Numbered from the stretch's first letter, positions 8,586-17,593 are shown. The stretch is DNA of 41,895 bases from Alphaproteobacteria bacterium (GCA_009694165.1 SHVP01000010.1:1-41895), one strand, 5' to 3'. The notes: a model not told the origin generated them from the sequence alone. Translations and numbers: made by a program.

Positions 8586-9890
8586 ATGTCCTTCAGTCCT
8601 CGCGAGATCGTGTCGGAGCTCGATCGTTATATCGTCGGGCAGAACGACGCCAAGCGCGCCGTCGCGATCGCTTTGCGCAACCGCTGGCGACGCCAACAGC
8701 TACCCGAAGCCTTGCGCGAAGAAGTGCTGCCGAAGAACATCCTGATGATCGGCCCAACCGGCGTCGGCAAGACCGAGATCGCGCGGCGGTTGGCAAAACT
8801 GGCGAATGCCCCCTTCATCAAGGTCGAGGCGACGAAGTTCACCGAAGTCGGCTATGTCGGCCGCGATGTCGAGCAGATCATCCGCGATCTGGTCGAGATC
8901 GGCCTCAAGATGGTGCGCGAGAAGCGCCGCGCCGAAGTCGCGGCGCGGGCCCAGCACGCGGCCGAAGATCGGGTCCTCGACGCCCTCGTGGGCAAAGGCG
9001 CGAGCGAACCGACTCGGCAAAGTTTTCGGCAAAAGCTGCGTAGCGGCGAACTCGACGACAAGGAAGTCGAAATCGACCTGCAGGACACCGGCGGCGGCAT
9101 GCCGACCTTCGAGATTCCCGGCGTCCCCGGTGCGCAAATGGGCATGATCAACCTGAACGAGATGCTCGGCAAAGCGCTCGGCCCGCGCTTTCGCAAGAAG
9201 CGGATGACGGTGTTGCAGAGCTACGAAGTGCTGATCGCCGAAGAAAGCGATAAGCTGATCGATCGGGACAAGATCGTCAAAGAAGCCATCGATCGGGTCG
9301 AACAGAACGGCATAGTCTTTCTCGACGAGATCGACAAGATCAGTGCCCGCAGCGAGCGCTATGGCGCCGACGTCAGCCGCGAAGGGGTGCAGCGCGATCT
9401 TTTGCCGCTGATCGAAGGCACCCAGGTGTCGACCAAATACGGCACGGTGCGGACCGATTTCATCCTGTTCATCGCCTCGGGCGCATTCCATCTGGCCAAG
9501 CCGTCGGACCTGTTGCCGGAACTACAGGGGCGCCTGCCGATCCGGGTCGAGCTCAAGGCCCTGACTCTAGCCGATTTTAAACGCATCCTGACCGAGCCCG
9601 AAGCCAGCCTGATCAAGCAATACACCGCGCTGCTCAAGACCGAGAATGTAGCGATCGAGTTTACCGACGAGGCGATCGAAGAGATCGCCACCGTCGCCGA
9701 AGAAGTAAACAGCGGCGTCGAGAACATCGGGGCACGGCGTCTGCATACCGTCATGGAGCGTCTGCTCGACGAGATCAGCTTCAACGCGACCGACCAGCCG
9801 GGAACCATCCTTCGCATCGACGCCGACTACGTCCGCCAGCACGTGACCGGCCTGTCCAAGGACGCCGACCTGCGCAAGTTCATCCTGTAG
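8586..9890 (+). CDS. hslU: ATP-dependent protease HslVU, ATPase subunit
   Basis: HslU is the AAA+ unfoldase ring that threads substrates into HslV. The 434-residue protein has the Walker A motif GPTGVGKT at residues 56-63, Walker [10 protein letters not shown] near 245, and the sensor/pore regions of the Clp/HslU family. The GYVGRDVEQ pore loop is at about residues 90-98. The C-terminus LRKFIL matches the family tail that inserts into HslV and opens its active sites. It forms an operon with hslV. Confidence 0.98.
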   Translation: MSFSPREIVSELDRYIVGQNDAKRAVAIALRNRWRRQQLPEALREEVLPKNILMIGPTGVGKTEIARRLAKLANAPFIKVEATKFTEVGYVGRDVEQIIRDLVEIGLKMVREKRRAEVAARAQHAAEDRVLDALVGKGASEPTRQSFRQKLRSGELDDKEVEIDLQDTGGGMPTFEIPGVPGAQMGMINLNEMLGKALGPRFRKKRMTVLQSYEVLIAEESDKLIDRDKIVKEAIDRVEQNGIVFLDEIDKISARSERYGADVSREGVQRDLLPLIEGTQVSTKYGTVRTDFILFIASGAFHLAKPSDLLPELQGRLPIRVELKALTLADFKRILTEPEASLIKQYTALLKTENVAIEFTDEAIEEIATVAEEVNSGVENIGARRLHTVMERLLDEISFNATDQPGTILRIDADYVRQHVTGLSKDADLRKFIL

Positions 9891-9927
9891 GGCAGCAGTC
9901 ACGCGCCCGGACGCGTAAGGCGGGGGT

Positions 9928-10392
9928 CTATTCGCTCGCCCCTTGCCGGACGCGCCAGCGCGCGTATATCGGCGCATGACTTTCGGGTTGCCGTTCGTAC
10001 TGCAGGACGTCCGACGGTGAACCCAGGGCTGCCGCGAACTAGTCCATACGTGGGCCACCGGAACGACCCAGCGCGTATCGTCGAGCGTGCCGGGCTTGAC
10101 GTTGACGACGTCCGGATTGCGCGCCGGTTCATGGAACAGCCGCGTGCCACACTGCAGGCAGAACGCCGCTCCGACTTGGCGTTCGCTGGCGGCCATGCGG
10201 CTGTAGCGCGCGGGCTCACCCCGGGTCAATGATACGCAGTTCGCGGCGAACCGGCATCGACAGTCCAAAGGCCGATGTCGATTGCCGCTGGCACTCGGTG
10301 CAGTGACAGGCGTAGATCGCCCACGGTTCGCCGCGTATTTTGTAGCGGATGGTGCCACACTGGCAGCCACCCAGATAGGGCGGACTCGTCAT
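9928..10392 (-). pseudogene. Frameshifted GFA-family (glutathione-dependent formaldehyde-activating enzyme-like) protein
   Basis: The gene starts at the ATG 10390-10392 as MTSPPYLGGCQCGTIRYKIR and continues with the zinc-binding YACHCTECQRQS, then stops at a TGA near 10216. In the next frame the protein resumes as RGEPARYSRMAASERQVGAA with the second zinc motif FCLQCGTRLFHEPA, up to VPVAHVWTSSRQPWV near 10020. In a third frame it ends LQYERQPESHAPIYARWRVR with a TAG at 9928-9930. Stitched together, the parts give a full-length GFA domain with its CxC, CxxC and CxxC cysteine sets. Two frameshifts make a working product unlikely. It lies just downstream of the XRE regulator gene on the same strand. 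Confidence 0.85.
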
Positions 10393-10393
10393 C

Positions 10394-10744
10394 CTATTGG
10401 TCCAGTTCCTGCAACAGCCGGTCGATCGTTTCTTGCGGCAGCTTACGGATGTCATGGGCGATGCGATTGGCCAGTTCGGTCGCACGCGAGGACAAGCCGC
10501 GGGTATCGACGACGACGCGCGGATGCGACAGCGCCGCCAGTCGTTCGATCTCCTCGGCTTCATCCCAAATGACGTTGAAATAGAGGCAGATTTGGCGCAC
10601 CAGCAGCTTGGAGGGTCGTCCCCGCTTGCCGTGTTCGAGCGCCGACAGATAGGCTGAGGACACCTGCAGACCGTGCGCCATTTGGGTCAGGGCAATACGG
10701 CGCTGCCGGCGCAGCACGCGCATGCGCTCGCCGAAGGGCGTCAT
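10394..10744 (-). CDS. XRE-family helix-turn-helix transcriptional regulator
   Basis: This 116-residue protein has a Cro/CI-type HTH domain at about residues 5-60: MRVLRRQRRIALTQMAHGLQ followed by the recognition helix region SSAYLSALEHGKRGRPS. A helical C-terminal half probably dimerises. Its target is unknown. It overlaps the upstream Smr gene by 4 bases (ATGA), so it is the last intact member of the Tim44-mltA-smr-xre set. The broken GFA gene follows at once. Confidence 0.88.
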   Translation of the reverse strand: MTPFGERMRVLRRQRRIALTQMAHGLQVSSAYLSALEHGKRGRPSKLLVRQICLYFNVIWDEAEEIERLAALSHPRVVVDTRGLSSRATELANRIAHDIRKLPQETIDRLLQELDQ

Positions 10745-11328
10745 GCCGGCGGCCGCCGACGGCGCAACAGGACGTAGAGAGCGCCGGCGCCACCGTGGTA
10801 GCGGCCGGCCGGACCGAAGCCCATGATCGTGTCGCGAAGGGCGGGCTCGGCCAGCCAGCGCGGCACCGCGGTTTGGAGGACGCCGGGGCGGGGCGGCGCC
10901 GACCCTAATCGCTCGCTACCTTTGCCGGTAATGACCAGTACACAGCGTTTGCCGGCGGCGGCGCAGCTCGTCAGAAAGTGCGCCAGCGCCGCATGGGCCT
11001 CGTCTTGGAAAAGGCCGTGCAGATCAAGCCGCGCCTCGAGGCGGATCTGTCCCCGCTTCAACTGCTCGGCGCGGCGTCGGTCGATGGTGAGGCGCCGGCT
11101 GGCCGCCGCCGGTTCGGCGGCATTGGCCACCGCAAGCGGGCGGGCCGCGGAACCGGGAACGGTTCCCCGCAATGGCTCGGGGGCCACCGTAGACTTGGCC
11201 GATCTCGCCTTTGCCCCGGCGCTGCGCCCGAGTGGCTTTGCCCCCCGCACCGCCGCCCGCCAAAGCGCCCGCTCTTCGGCGGTAGGCATCCGCACCGTCG
11301 CCCGGCGACGTTGATCGGACGTCGTCAC
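10741..11328 (-). CDS. Smr-domain protein (MutS2 C-terminal-like)
   Basis: The gene is read from GTG at 11326-11328, which overlaps the mltA stop as GTGA, giving 195 residues. The first half is a low-complexity Ala/Arg/Pro-rich linker. The second half is a Smr domain with LDLHGLFQDEAHAAL at residues 101-115, the ITGKGSE loop at 133-139, and the closing GAGALYVLLRRRR. Smr domains bind nucleic acids, and some are endonucleases. An alternative start is ATG at codon 14. Alphaproteobacteria commonly encode this protein next to mltA and the Tim44-like gene, but its biological role is unclear. Confidence 0.9.
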   Translation of the reverse strand: MTTSDQRRRATVRMPTAEERALWRAAVRGAKPLGRSAGAKARSAKSTVAPEPLRGTVPGSAARPLAVANAAEPAAASRRLTIDRRRAEQLKRGQIRLEARLDLHGLFQDEAHAALAHFLTSCAAAGKRCVLVITGKGSERLGSAPPRPGVLQTAVPRWLAEPALRDTIMGFGPAGRYHGGAGALYVLLRRRRPPA

Positions 11329-12542
11329 TTTTCGTCCCGGGCGCGGCGCTGCAACAGTTCGCGCGGTAGCAGCGCGTAGTAGCGACCCCATTCCCGCATT
11401 ACTCCAGCGGCGGCGGCAGCTTCGTCGCCGGAGCCCCAAAACACATCGCCGCGAACGATCCCCTTGATCGCCCCGCCGGTGTCCTGCGCCACGAAGAGGC
11501 CGCGCAACTTCGTCGGGCCGGGATTCTTCTCGTCCTGCTCCTTGACGAACGTATCGAGCCAGATCGGGATTCCGAGCGCGATCCATTTCGGATCGACCGC
11601 GAGCGAACGACCGGGGGTCAGCTCGACCCCCATGCTGCCGATCGCGGCGGCGCCGTTGATCGGGCGGAAGAAGACATAGGAGGCGTTCTCGTTCATCAGC
11701 GCTTGGGCTTGTTCCGGGTTGGCCCGGAGCCATTGCCGGATCGCTTGCATCGACATCTGTTCGAGCGGGACCTCGCCGCGGGCGACCAGGACGCGCCCGA
11801 CCGCCGTATAGGCGTGGCCATTGGCGCCGGCATAGCCGACGCGCTGCCGTCCCCCCTCGGCCAGTTCGACTATCCCGGAGCCCTGGATATGAAGGAAGAA
11901 GACGTCGATCGGGTCGTCGACCCAGAGAAGGACACGGGCCTGTTGCTCCAGTGCGCCGGCGTCGATTTCCGCGCGAGTCTCGGGCGGGCGCAGCCGGTTG
12001 CCGATAACCCGACCAACCACCCGCTGGCCCGCCCATTCTTTCTTGAATTCGCCGAGGTCCGCCGACACGTAGTGCTTAGGAACCTCGTAGAGCGGATAGC
12101 GATAGCGTTCGCTGCGTCCGCGGCTGCCGCGAAGAATCGGCTCGTAGTAGCCGGTGAAGGTACCGAATTCATCGCCATTGTTGCGAATGTTCGTCGGTCG
12201 GAACCAGGTCTGAAAAAACCGGCGCGCCGCTTCGTTGTCGCCGTCGGGTTGGTTCTGCGCCGCCGTGCAGGCCGACCGCCAGTCGCCGACGGTACCCGCC
12301 ATCCCGTCGGCGCCTAAGCTGCGCTCGTCCGGCCCGCTCAAGAGGCTCGCACACGACCGCCGAAAGGCGAGAAACGCCGCGCGCTGATCATCCTCGGTCC
12401 AGCCCTTGAGCGACGAGAAATTGGTGAGTTTGGTGACCAGCTGGTCGGGCGGTGGCGGCGGCGGAAACAGCGCAAAATAGGCGATCCCGAGGACGATGAC
12501 CGCCAGAAGAAACAGCAATCCCGCGGTGCGGCCGATAATCAA
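11325..12542 (-). CDS. mltA: Membrane-bound lytic murein transglycosylase A
   Basis: MltA cleaves the glycan strands of peptidoglycan to 1,6-anhydromuramyl ends. The 405-residue protein has an N-terminal membrane anchor (about residues 7-27, with no lipobox Cys) and the MltA beta-barrel domain (FTGYYEPILRGS near 130). The C-terminal '3D' domain contains the conserved aspartates in FVAQDTGGAIKGIVRGDVFW. It would act from the outer face of the inner membrane. It overlaps the Tim44-like gene by 4 bases upstream and the smr gene by 4 bases downstream. Confidence 0.95.
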   Translation of the reverse strand: MIIGRTAGLLFLLAVIVLGIAYFALFPPPPPPDQLVTKLTNFSSLKGWTEDDQRAAFLAFRRSCASLLSGPDERSLGADGMAGTVGDWRSACTAAQNQPDGDNEAARRFFQTWFRPTNIRNNGDEFGTFTGYYEPILRGSRGRSERYRYPLYEVPKHYVSADLGEFKKEWAGQRVVGRVIGNRLRPPETRAEIDAGALEQQARVLLWVDDPIDVFFLHIQGSGIVELAEGGRQRVGYAGANGHAYTAVGRVLVARGEVPLEQMSMQAIRQWLRANPEQAQALMNENASYVFFRPINGAAAIGSMGVELTPGRSLAVDPKWIALGIPIWLDTFVKEQDEKNPGPTKLRGLFVAQDTGGAIKGIVRGDVFWGSGDEAAAAAGVMREWGRYYALLPRELLQRRARDEK

Positions 12543-13225
12543 TGCTCGCTTCGCGTCGCGATCAATTTCCAGTTCGGATCGGACGACCGGGTATCGTGCG
12601 AGAACGTCCAGAGGTCGGTGACGTTCTGCACCTTGCGGGGATCACCCGAAACCAACTCGCCGTCGGCCGAGCGGCAGACATTGACGAGCTCGGCCACGAA
12701 TTTGACGGTCACTTCCGCTACCCGCCCATTGGCCCGTGTCTCGACCACGTCGGCCGACTGCAGGGCGACGAGAGTCGTCTCGAGCGTTTGCTTCTTTGCC
12801 TCACGGTCGGCAATCGCCCGGCGGAACTTGTCGTAGACATCGTCGTCGAGCAGGGCGCGGAGCGTGTCGGTGTCGCCGGAGGCAAACGACGAAAGCACCA
12901 TGTCGTACGCGGTGCGGGCGCCGCTCAGGAATTGTTTGACGTCGAAGGCGGCGTCGATCGTGCGAATCTGCCGCAACCCGGCGGCGACGGCATCGTCGGT
13001 ACCGGTAACCGCCTCGGCCGGGACGTCCACCCGTCGTTCGGGCAGCTGGACGACGTTGTCCTGGGCTGTTTCAGCCGCCGCTGCCGGCACGTTCTCGACC
13101 GGTCGACGCACCGGCGGACGTTCATGTCCCGTGCGCCGGCCAAGCACGCTGCGCAGCCGCAGGATGATGAACACCGCGACCATCGCGAAGATGACGATTT
13201 CGAGGAACTGAGATCCTTCGCCCAT
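12539..13225 (-). CDS. Tim44/TimA-domain inner-membrane protein
   Basis: This 228-residue protein has one N-terminal membrane helix (residues about 7-24, FLEIVIFAMVAVFIILRLRS), a Pro/Ala-rich linker, and a Tim44-like domain from about residue 85. The domain includes FDVKQFLSGARTAYDMVLSS and ends in DLWTFSHDTRSSDPNWKL. The domain is the bacterial relative of the mitochondrial import motor component Tim44. In alphaproteobacteria the TimA-like proteins are inner-membrane proteins of uncertain job. It starts the minus-strand set with mltA and diverges from secB, with 150 bp between the starts, an arrangement common in this class. Confidence 0.92.
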   Translation of the reverse strand: MGEGSQFLEIVIFAMVAVFIILRLRSVLGRRTGHERPPVRRPVENVPAAAAETAQDNVVQLPERRVDVPAEAVTGTDDAVAAGLRQIRTIDAAFDVKQFLSGARTAYDMVLSSFASGDTDTLRALLDDDVYDKFRRAIADREAKKQTLETTLVALQSADVVETRANGRVAEVTVKFVAELVNVCRSADGELVSGDPRKVQNVTDLWTFSHDTRSSDPNWKLIATRSEH

Positions 13226-13375
13226 CTGAACCGCTTGACCGTCGCCGCGGCACGACCGCCGAATTCCTTAGTTTCTCTAGACTAATGGAGTGGGCCAACG
13301 GAGTCCAACGGCCGGCGGGCGCTTGTGGGCCGCGGCGCTTCCATGCTAGCGACGGCCGCCAATGAGGAGAATGCC

Positions 13376-13855
13376 ATGACCGACACGTCAGGTCCCGCGA
13401 CCGCGACCGACCGGCCCGCAATCGGGATCGTTGCCCAATACCTCAAGGACCTGTCGTTCGAAAGCCCGAACGCTCCGCAATCACTGTCAGCCGGTCAGGC
13501 CTCGCCGCAAATCGAGGTCAATCTCGACGTCCAAGCCAAGCCGGTTGGTGGCTCGCGCTTCGAAGTCGCCCTGCGGATCACCGCCACCGCCAAGCGGGAG
13601 GAGAGCGCCGTATTTGTCGCCGAAGTGGTTCACGCCGGCGTGTTCGACGTGGGCGGACTGGCCAAAGAACAATGGCAGGCAGCCTGCCTGATGGAATGCC
13701 CCCGGTTCATTTTCCCCTACGCCCGGCACATATTGGCGAACCTGACACGCGACGGGGGCTTCCCGCCGCTGATGCTGGATCCGATCGATTTTGCCGGAAT
13801 GTATCGCCAGCAGCAGGGGGCGCCTGGAGCGCCCGCACCGGCCACGGTCGCTTAG
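13376..13855 (+). CDS. secB: Protein-export chaperone SecB
   Basis: SecB holds precursors unfolded and passes them to SecA. The 159-residue protein has the typical IVAQYLKDLSFESPNAPQSL opening and the conserved CPRFIFPYARHILANLTRDG block, with PPLMLDPIDFAGMY near the end. The ATG at 13376 is preceded by GAGGAG at a good distance. The longer frame back to 13325 has no similarity. The stop overlaps the convergent dnaQ stop by 4 bases. Confidence 0.97.
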   Translation: MTDTSGPATATDRPAIGIVAQYLKDLSFESPNAPQSLSAGQASPQIEVNLDVQAKPVGGSRFEVALRITATAKREESAVFVAEVVHAGVFDVGGLAKEQWQAACLMECPRFIFPYARHILANLTRDGGFPPLMLDPIDFAGMYRQQQGAPGAPAPATVA

Positions 13856-14556
13856 ATCTGGGCCGGGGCACCGACATCTTTCAGCCAAATCGGGTTGTCG
13901 AGCGTTTGCACGAACGCGGCGTGGGCGGCCAGTTCCTCGGGAGTCGGCTCGAACAAGCGGTCCGGCCACTGGCGCGGCGTCACCGGGCTGTCGGTCGGCA
14001 GCATCGGTTCCTCGGCGCCTAGTACCAGCGTGGCCTGTCGACCGCCCAACAGTTCGATATAGACCTCGGAAAGCAAGGCCGCATCCAGCAGCGAACCGTG
14101 CTTGGTGCGTGCGCTGGTGTCGACATTGAAGCGTTTGCACAGGGCGTCGAGGCTGGCTTGCGCCCCGGGAAACTTTCGCCGCGCCAGGTCGACCGTATCG
14201 ATGACGCGGGCCGGTCGCAGCGGCGGTCGGTCGAGCCGGCGCATTTCGGCATTGATGAAGCCAAGATCGAACTTCGCGTTATGGGCAACGATAGTGGCGT
14301 CGGCGACGAAGCCGAGAAATTCGGCGCTCACCGCGGCAAAGACCGGCTGTTTCGCCAGGAATTCTTCGGTCAATCCGTGAATGCTCAAAGCATCGCCCGG
14401 CATGTATCGCTCGGGGTTGACGTAGGTGTGGAAGGTCCGGCCGGTCGGAACGTGGTTGAGCAACTCGAGGCAGCCGATTTCGACGACCCGGTGGCCCTCC
14501 GCCGGGTCGAGCCCGGTCGTCTCGGTATCAAGAATAACCTCACGCTCCCGCGTCAG
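13852..14556 (-). CDS. dnaQ: DNA polymerase III epsilon subunit (3'-5' proofreading exonuclease)
   Basis: Epsilon is the proofreading subunit of the replicative polymerase. Exo I is VILDTETTG (Asp10 and Glu12 in the proposed numbering), Exo II is AHNAKFDLGF, and Exo III is the HGSLLDAALL stretch; together they form the DEDDh active site. No ATG, GTG or TTG lies close to the conserved start in this frame. A CTG at 14554-14556 overlaps the coaE stop as CTGA and has GGAGGA about 8 bases upstream, matching the 4-base overlaps seen elsewhere in this chain, so I choose it (234 residues). The frame is open to 14787, but that extension lies wholly inside coaE. A C-terminal tail ending NPIWLKDVGAP would bind the polymerase or other partners. 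Confidence 0.93.
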   Translation of the reverse strand: MTREREVILDTETTGLDPAEGHRVVEIGCLELLNHVPTGRTFHTYVNPERYMPGDALSIHGLTEEFLAKQPVFAAVSAEFLGFVADATIVAHNAKFDLGFINAEMRRLDRPPLRPARVIDTVDLARRKFPGAQASLDALCKRFNVDTSARTKHGSLLDAALLSEVYIELLGGRQATLVLGAEEPMLPTDSPVTPRQWPDRLFEPTPEELAAHAAFVQTLDNPIWLKDVGAPAQI

Positions 14557-15155
14557 CGTTTTGTCCTCCGTCGGTGCGGCATTCTGACGATATGGCGAAT
14601 CGCATTCAAGGTGAACCGGCGCCCCAGCCCGGAGGGAATGACAAAATCGGCTCGCCGGCGTTTCTCGCCATCGGATGTTTGCCGCGCGAGGATTCCCAGC
14701 AGCTTGTCCGCCGTCATCCCGCTGCGTGCGAGCGCGCGCTGGCGTTGAACGAAGGCCGGTGCCGATATTACCACGACGGCATCGCATTGCTTTTCGCCGC
14801 CCGTCTCGAAGAGCAACGGCACGTCGAACACGACGAGCGGTCGACGCCTCGCTCGCGCCCGGCGGACGAACGCCACGCGCGCTTGCCGCACTAGCGGATG
14901 CAGGATGTTTTCCAGCCGGCGAAGCGCCGCCGAATCGGCGAAGACCGTCCGGCCAAGGGAGATGCGATCGAGTACGCCATCACGCACGATTCCGGGAAAG
15001 GTCCGTGCGATGGCCGGCAGCGCCGGACCGCCAGGCCGGGTCAAGACATGGACGCAGGCATCAGAATCGAAAACGGCAACGCCGAGACGGCAAAACATCT
15101 TGGCTGCTACGCTCTTGCCCATGCCGATCGAACCGGTCAGACCAAGGACTATCAC
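14553..15155 (-). CDS. coaE: Dephospho-CoA kinase
   Basis: CoaE phosphorylates dephospho-CoA, the last step of coenzyme A synthesis. With the GTG start at 15153-15155 the protein is 200 residues and begins MIVLGLTGSIGMGKSVAAKM, with the P-loop GSIGMGKS at residues 8-15. FDSDACVH and VVFDVPLLFETGGE are the other conserved blocks. The GTG overlaps the aroE stop (GTGA). The 3' end overlaps the dnaQ start. Confidence 0.96.
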   Translation of the reverse strand: MIVLGLTGSIGMGKSVAAKMFCRLGVAVFDSDACVHVLTRPGGPALPAIARTFPGIVRDGVLDRISLGRTVFADSAALRRLENILHPLVRQARVAFVRRARARRRPLVVFDVPLLFETGGEKQCDAVVVISAPAFVQRQRALARSGMTADKLLGILARQTSDGEKRRRADFVIPSGLGRRFTLNAIRHIVRMPHRRRTKR

Positions 15156-16009
15156 GGTGCAGAAAGATCCCTCAGCATGTGTCGGCGGAGACCGTCGTCC
15201 ACCTCTGGCTCGCGGCCAAACCACGCTTTGAAGCCCGGGCGCGCCTGATGCAGCAGCATGCCGATGCCTTCCACGACGCTGTTGCCCCGGGCCCTCGCCT
15301 GGCGCAGCAATTCGGTCTCGAGGGGAACGTAGACGATGTCACTGACGACCGCGTCGCCCGCCAGGCGCGACAAGTCGAGGTCCAGCGCCGGCTGACCGCT
15401 CATCCCGAGCGAGGTCGCGTTGACCAGCAAGCGGGCGCCGTCGAGCGCGCGGGTCCGCTCGGCCCAGGGATGGACTCGGGCGCGTGGGCCGATCCGTCCG
15501 GCCAGCGCTTCGGCCTTGGCCGGTGTGCGATTGACGATACGCAATTCCGGGGCGCCCGCATCGAGGAGGGCAAACGCCACCGCCGCCGCCGACCCGCCGG
15601 CGCCGAGCACGACGGCCGGACCGCGATCCACCGCGAAGGTAGGCACACCCTGCTTGAGATTCTCCAGGAAGCCGAAGCCGTCGCTGTTGCTCCCATACAG
15701 GCGCCCTTGCGAGTCGACGACAATGGTATTGACCGCCTGCAATCGTAGCGCGTTATCGTCGTACCGGTCCAAGGCCGCGAAGGCCGCTTCCTTGTGGGGA
15801 ATGGTGATGTTGCAGCCGACGAATCCTAGAGCAGCCAAGCCGTGCAAGGCCTCGACGATCCGGCCGGGTGGCACCGGCAACGGCACGTAGGCACCGTCGA
15901 TGCCATAGCGATCAAGCCAATGGCCGTGCAATCGCGGCGATCGCGAGTGGGCGACCGGCCACCCCATCACCCCCGCGACCCTTGCTTTGCCCGTGATCTG
16001 TAGCGGCAT
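15152..16009 (-). CDS. aroE: Shikimate dehydrogenase (NADP+)
   Basis: AroE reduces 3-dehydroshikimate to shikimate in the aromatic amino acid pathway. The 285-residue protein starts at ATG 16009 (MPLQITGKARVAGVMGWPVA). It has the substrate-binding HSRSPRLHGHW, the catalytic Lys in NITIPHKEAAFAA, and the nucleotide-binding VLGAGGSAAAVAFAL. The in-frame extension to 16051 is unlikely because it overlaps maf. The gap to the maf stop is 4 bases. Confidence 0.96.
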   Translation of the reverse strand: MPLQITGKARVAGVMGWPVAHSRSPRLHGHWLDRYGIDGAYVPLPVPPGRIVEALHGLAALGFVGCNITIPHKEAAFAALDRYDDNALRLQAVNTIVVDSQGRLYGSNSDGFGFLENLKQGVPTFAVDRGPAVVLGAGGSAAAVAFALLDAGAPELRIVNRTPAKAEALAGRIGPRARVHPWAERTRALDGARLLVNATSLGMSGQPALDLDLSRLAGDAVVSDIVYVPLETELLRQARARGNSVVEGIGMLLHQARPGFKAWFGREPEVDDGLRRHMLRDLSAP

Positions 16010-16013
16010 GACC

Positions 16014-16616
16014 TTAAGCAAGGAGAATTTTCTGGGCGCGAAGGAACTCAAGCAAAGGCAGAAGCGGCAGACCCAAAATCGTGAAAAAGTCGCCTTTGAC
16101 GTCGCTGAACAATTGCGCGCCGCGGCCCTCCAGGCGGTAGGAACCGACCGACATCAGGACCGCATCGCCCTCGTCGTCGAGGTACCGCTCGAGAAAGGCG
16201 GGGGAAAACGAGCGCATGGTCAAGGCCGCACGGGCGACATGACGCCACAGAATTGTTCCATCTCTGGCGGCGCAGGCAGCTGTGATCAGGTGATGGGTCC
16301 GACCGGCCAGGGCGGCGAGCTGGGCGGACGCCGTAGCCCGGTTCGTCGGTTTGTCGAACCAGCGGCCGGCGCAAAAGAGCATTTGATCGGCACCGACCAC
16401 CAGACTGCCTGGATGTCGCGACGATGTTCGCCGGACCTTCAGGTCGGCGAGCGCCTGGGTTACGTCCTCGGCAGCCGATTTCTCGGCAAACATGCTTTCT
16501 TTGACCGTCTCCTCGTCAATCGCCGCAGGGTCGACCACGACCGTCACCCCGGCGGAGCGCAGGACGCGCAGGCGGCTTTCGCTCGCCGACGCCAACACGA
16601 TGGCCGGGGCATCCAT
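16014..16616 (-). CDS. maf: Maf-family nucleoside triphosphate pyrophosphatase
   Basis: Maf proteins hydrolyse canonical or modified nucleoside triphosphates to the monophosphate and are linked to housecleaning and cell-division arrest. The 200-residue protein has the N-terminal IVLASASESRLRVLRSAGV loop, the FAEKSAAEDVTQALADLK helix, and the metal-binding SLVVGADQMLF. The start is ATG 16616, two bases after the ppsR stop. The specificity subgroup (dTTP/UTP or m7GTP) is not resolved here. The order ppsR-maf-aroE-coaE-dnaQ is a classic alphaproteobacterial arrangement. Confidence 0.93.
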   Translation of the reverse strand: MDAPAIVLASASESRLRVLRSAGVTVVVDPAAIDEETVKESMFAEKSAAEDVTQALADLKVRRTSSRHPGSLVVGADQMLFCAGRWFDKPTNRATASAQLAALAGRTHHLITAACAARDGTILWRHVARAALTMRSFSPAFLERYLDDEGDAVLMSVGSYRLEGRGAQLFSDVKGDFFTILGLPLLPLLEFLRAQKILLA

Positions 16617-16618
16617 GG

Positions 16619-17434
16619 TCACTTGGCCCCCTGGTGCGTGGCGAGCAGCTTCAAGATCGTCGCCGCCGTTTCTTCGATCGAGCGACCGGTCACGTCGATG
16701 GTCGGCCATTTCATGCGCGAGAATAGTCGCCGTGCCTCGGTCACTTCGGCTCTGATCGAATCTTCATCGACATAGCTCGATTCCCGCTGCTCCTTGAGGA
16801 GGAGTAGCCGATTGCGCCGGATCTGTGCCAGGCGGTTGACACTATTGACCAGTCCAACCACCAGCGGACCCTTGAGCGTGATCAGCTCCTCGGGCGGCGC
16901 GCGATCCGGAACCAGCGGCACGTTGGCAGCCTTGGCCCCACGGTTGGCCAGATACATGCAAGTAGGCGTCTTCGACGTTCGTGATACGCCCACCAGTACC
17001 ACGTCGGAAGTATCGAGGTCGTGCAACGATTGGCCGTCGTCATGGGCAAGACAAAACTGCATCGCCTCGATGCGCTTGAAATATTCTTCATCGAGCACAT
17101 GTTGCCGCCCGGGCTGACCTTTGCTTTCGGTTTGCAAAAAGTCGCGCAACGTCGAAATGGCCGGGTCGAGTACGTCGATCCACGGCGTTTCCATGCTGCG
17201 ACAGGCGTTGATCAATCCGCGCTGTAGGTCGCGATTTACCAGCGTGAACATGACGACACCCGGATTGGCCTGCAAACCGTCAATGACGACCTGTAGCTGC
17301 GCGGGCGTTCGCACCATTGTCCAGACATGCTCGATCGGCTGGTACCCTTCGAATTGGGTGATGACTGCCTTTGCCACCATTTCGAGCGTTTCACCCGTCG
17401 CATCCGACACTAAGTGCAGATTGAACTTGGTCAT
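16619..17434 (-). CDS. ppsR: Pyruvate,phosphate dikinase / PEP synthase regulatory protein (DUF299)
   Basis: PPSR/PDRP proteins switch PEP synthase or pyruvate,phosphate dikinase on and off by phosphorylating a threonine with ADP and removing it by phosphorolysis. The 271-residue protein begins MTKFNLHLVSDATGETLEMV and carries the P-loop-like GVSRTSKTPTCMYLANRG near residues 153-170, followed by the VPLVPDRAPPEEL region. No target enzyme is encoded in the window, so which dikinase it controls is open. It is the homolog of Rickettsia RP001, which together with hemE flanks the origin. It is transcribed away from the 390 bp gap. Confidence 0.95.
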   Translation of the reverse strand: MTKFNLHLVSDATGETLEMVAKAVITQFEGYQPIEHVWTMVRTPAQLQVVIDGLQANPGVVMFTLVNRDLQRGLINACRSMETPWIDVLDPAISTLRDFLQTESKGQPGRQHVLDEEYFKRIEAMQFCLAHDDGQSLHDLDTSDVVLVGVSRTSKTPTCMYLANRGAKAANVPLVPDRAPPEELITLKGPLVVGLVNSVNRLAQIRRNRLLLLKEQRESSYVDEDSIRAEVTEARRLFSRMKWPTIDVTGRSIEETAATILKLLATHQGAK

Positions 17435-17476
17435 CGCCGCGGTGCCGTCGTCTTTGCATAAAGCTCGGGATCACCC

Positions 17477-17485
17477 TGTGGACAA
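17477..17485 (-). promoter_or_regulatory. DnaA box
   Basis: TGTGGACAA on the plus strand reads TTGTCCACA on the minus strand, one mismatch from the consensus TTATCCACA. It is the only strong match I find in the ppsR-hemE gap. Confidence 0.55.
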
Positions 17486-17593
17486 CGTAGGATGATCGCT
17501 GTGGGCGAAAAGAACGCACCAATGAGCGACGGTTCACCCCCCGACCTGACCATCCGAAATAACTTGCGCCGGCCGTATCTAACAACGTGAAAA

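Noticed and set aside
9891..9927. ACGCG...CGCGT hairpin after hslU as a terminator
   Set aside because: Five-base stem, no T tract; too weak to call.
10216..10563. 115-residue protein starting upstream of the GFA gene at 10563
   Set aside because: The first 57 residues lie opposite-frame inside the XRE regulator gene; the real GFA start is at 10392.
13308..13323. GGCCGGCGGGCGCT also occurs near 2718, as if a repeat
   Set aside because: Only 14 bases, very GC-rich, with unrelated flanks; chance is likely.
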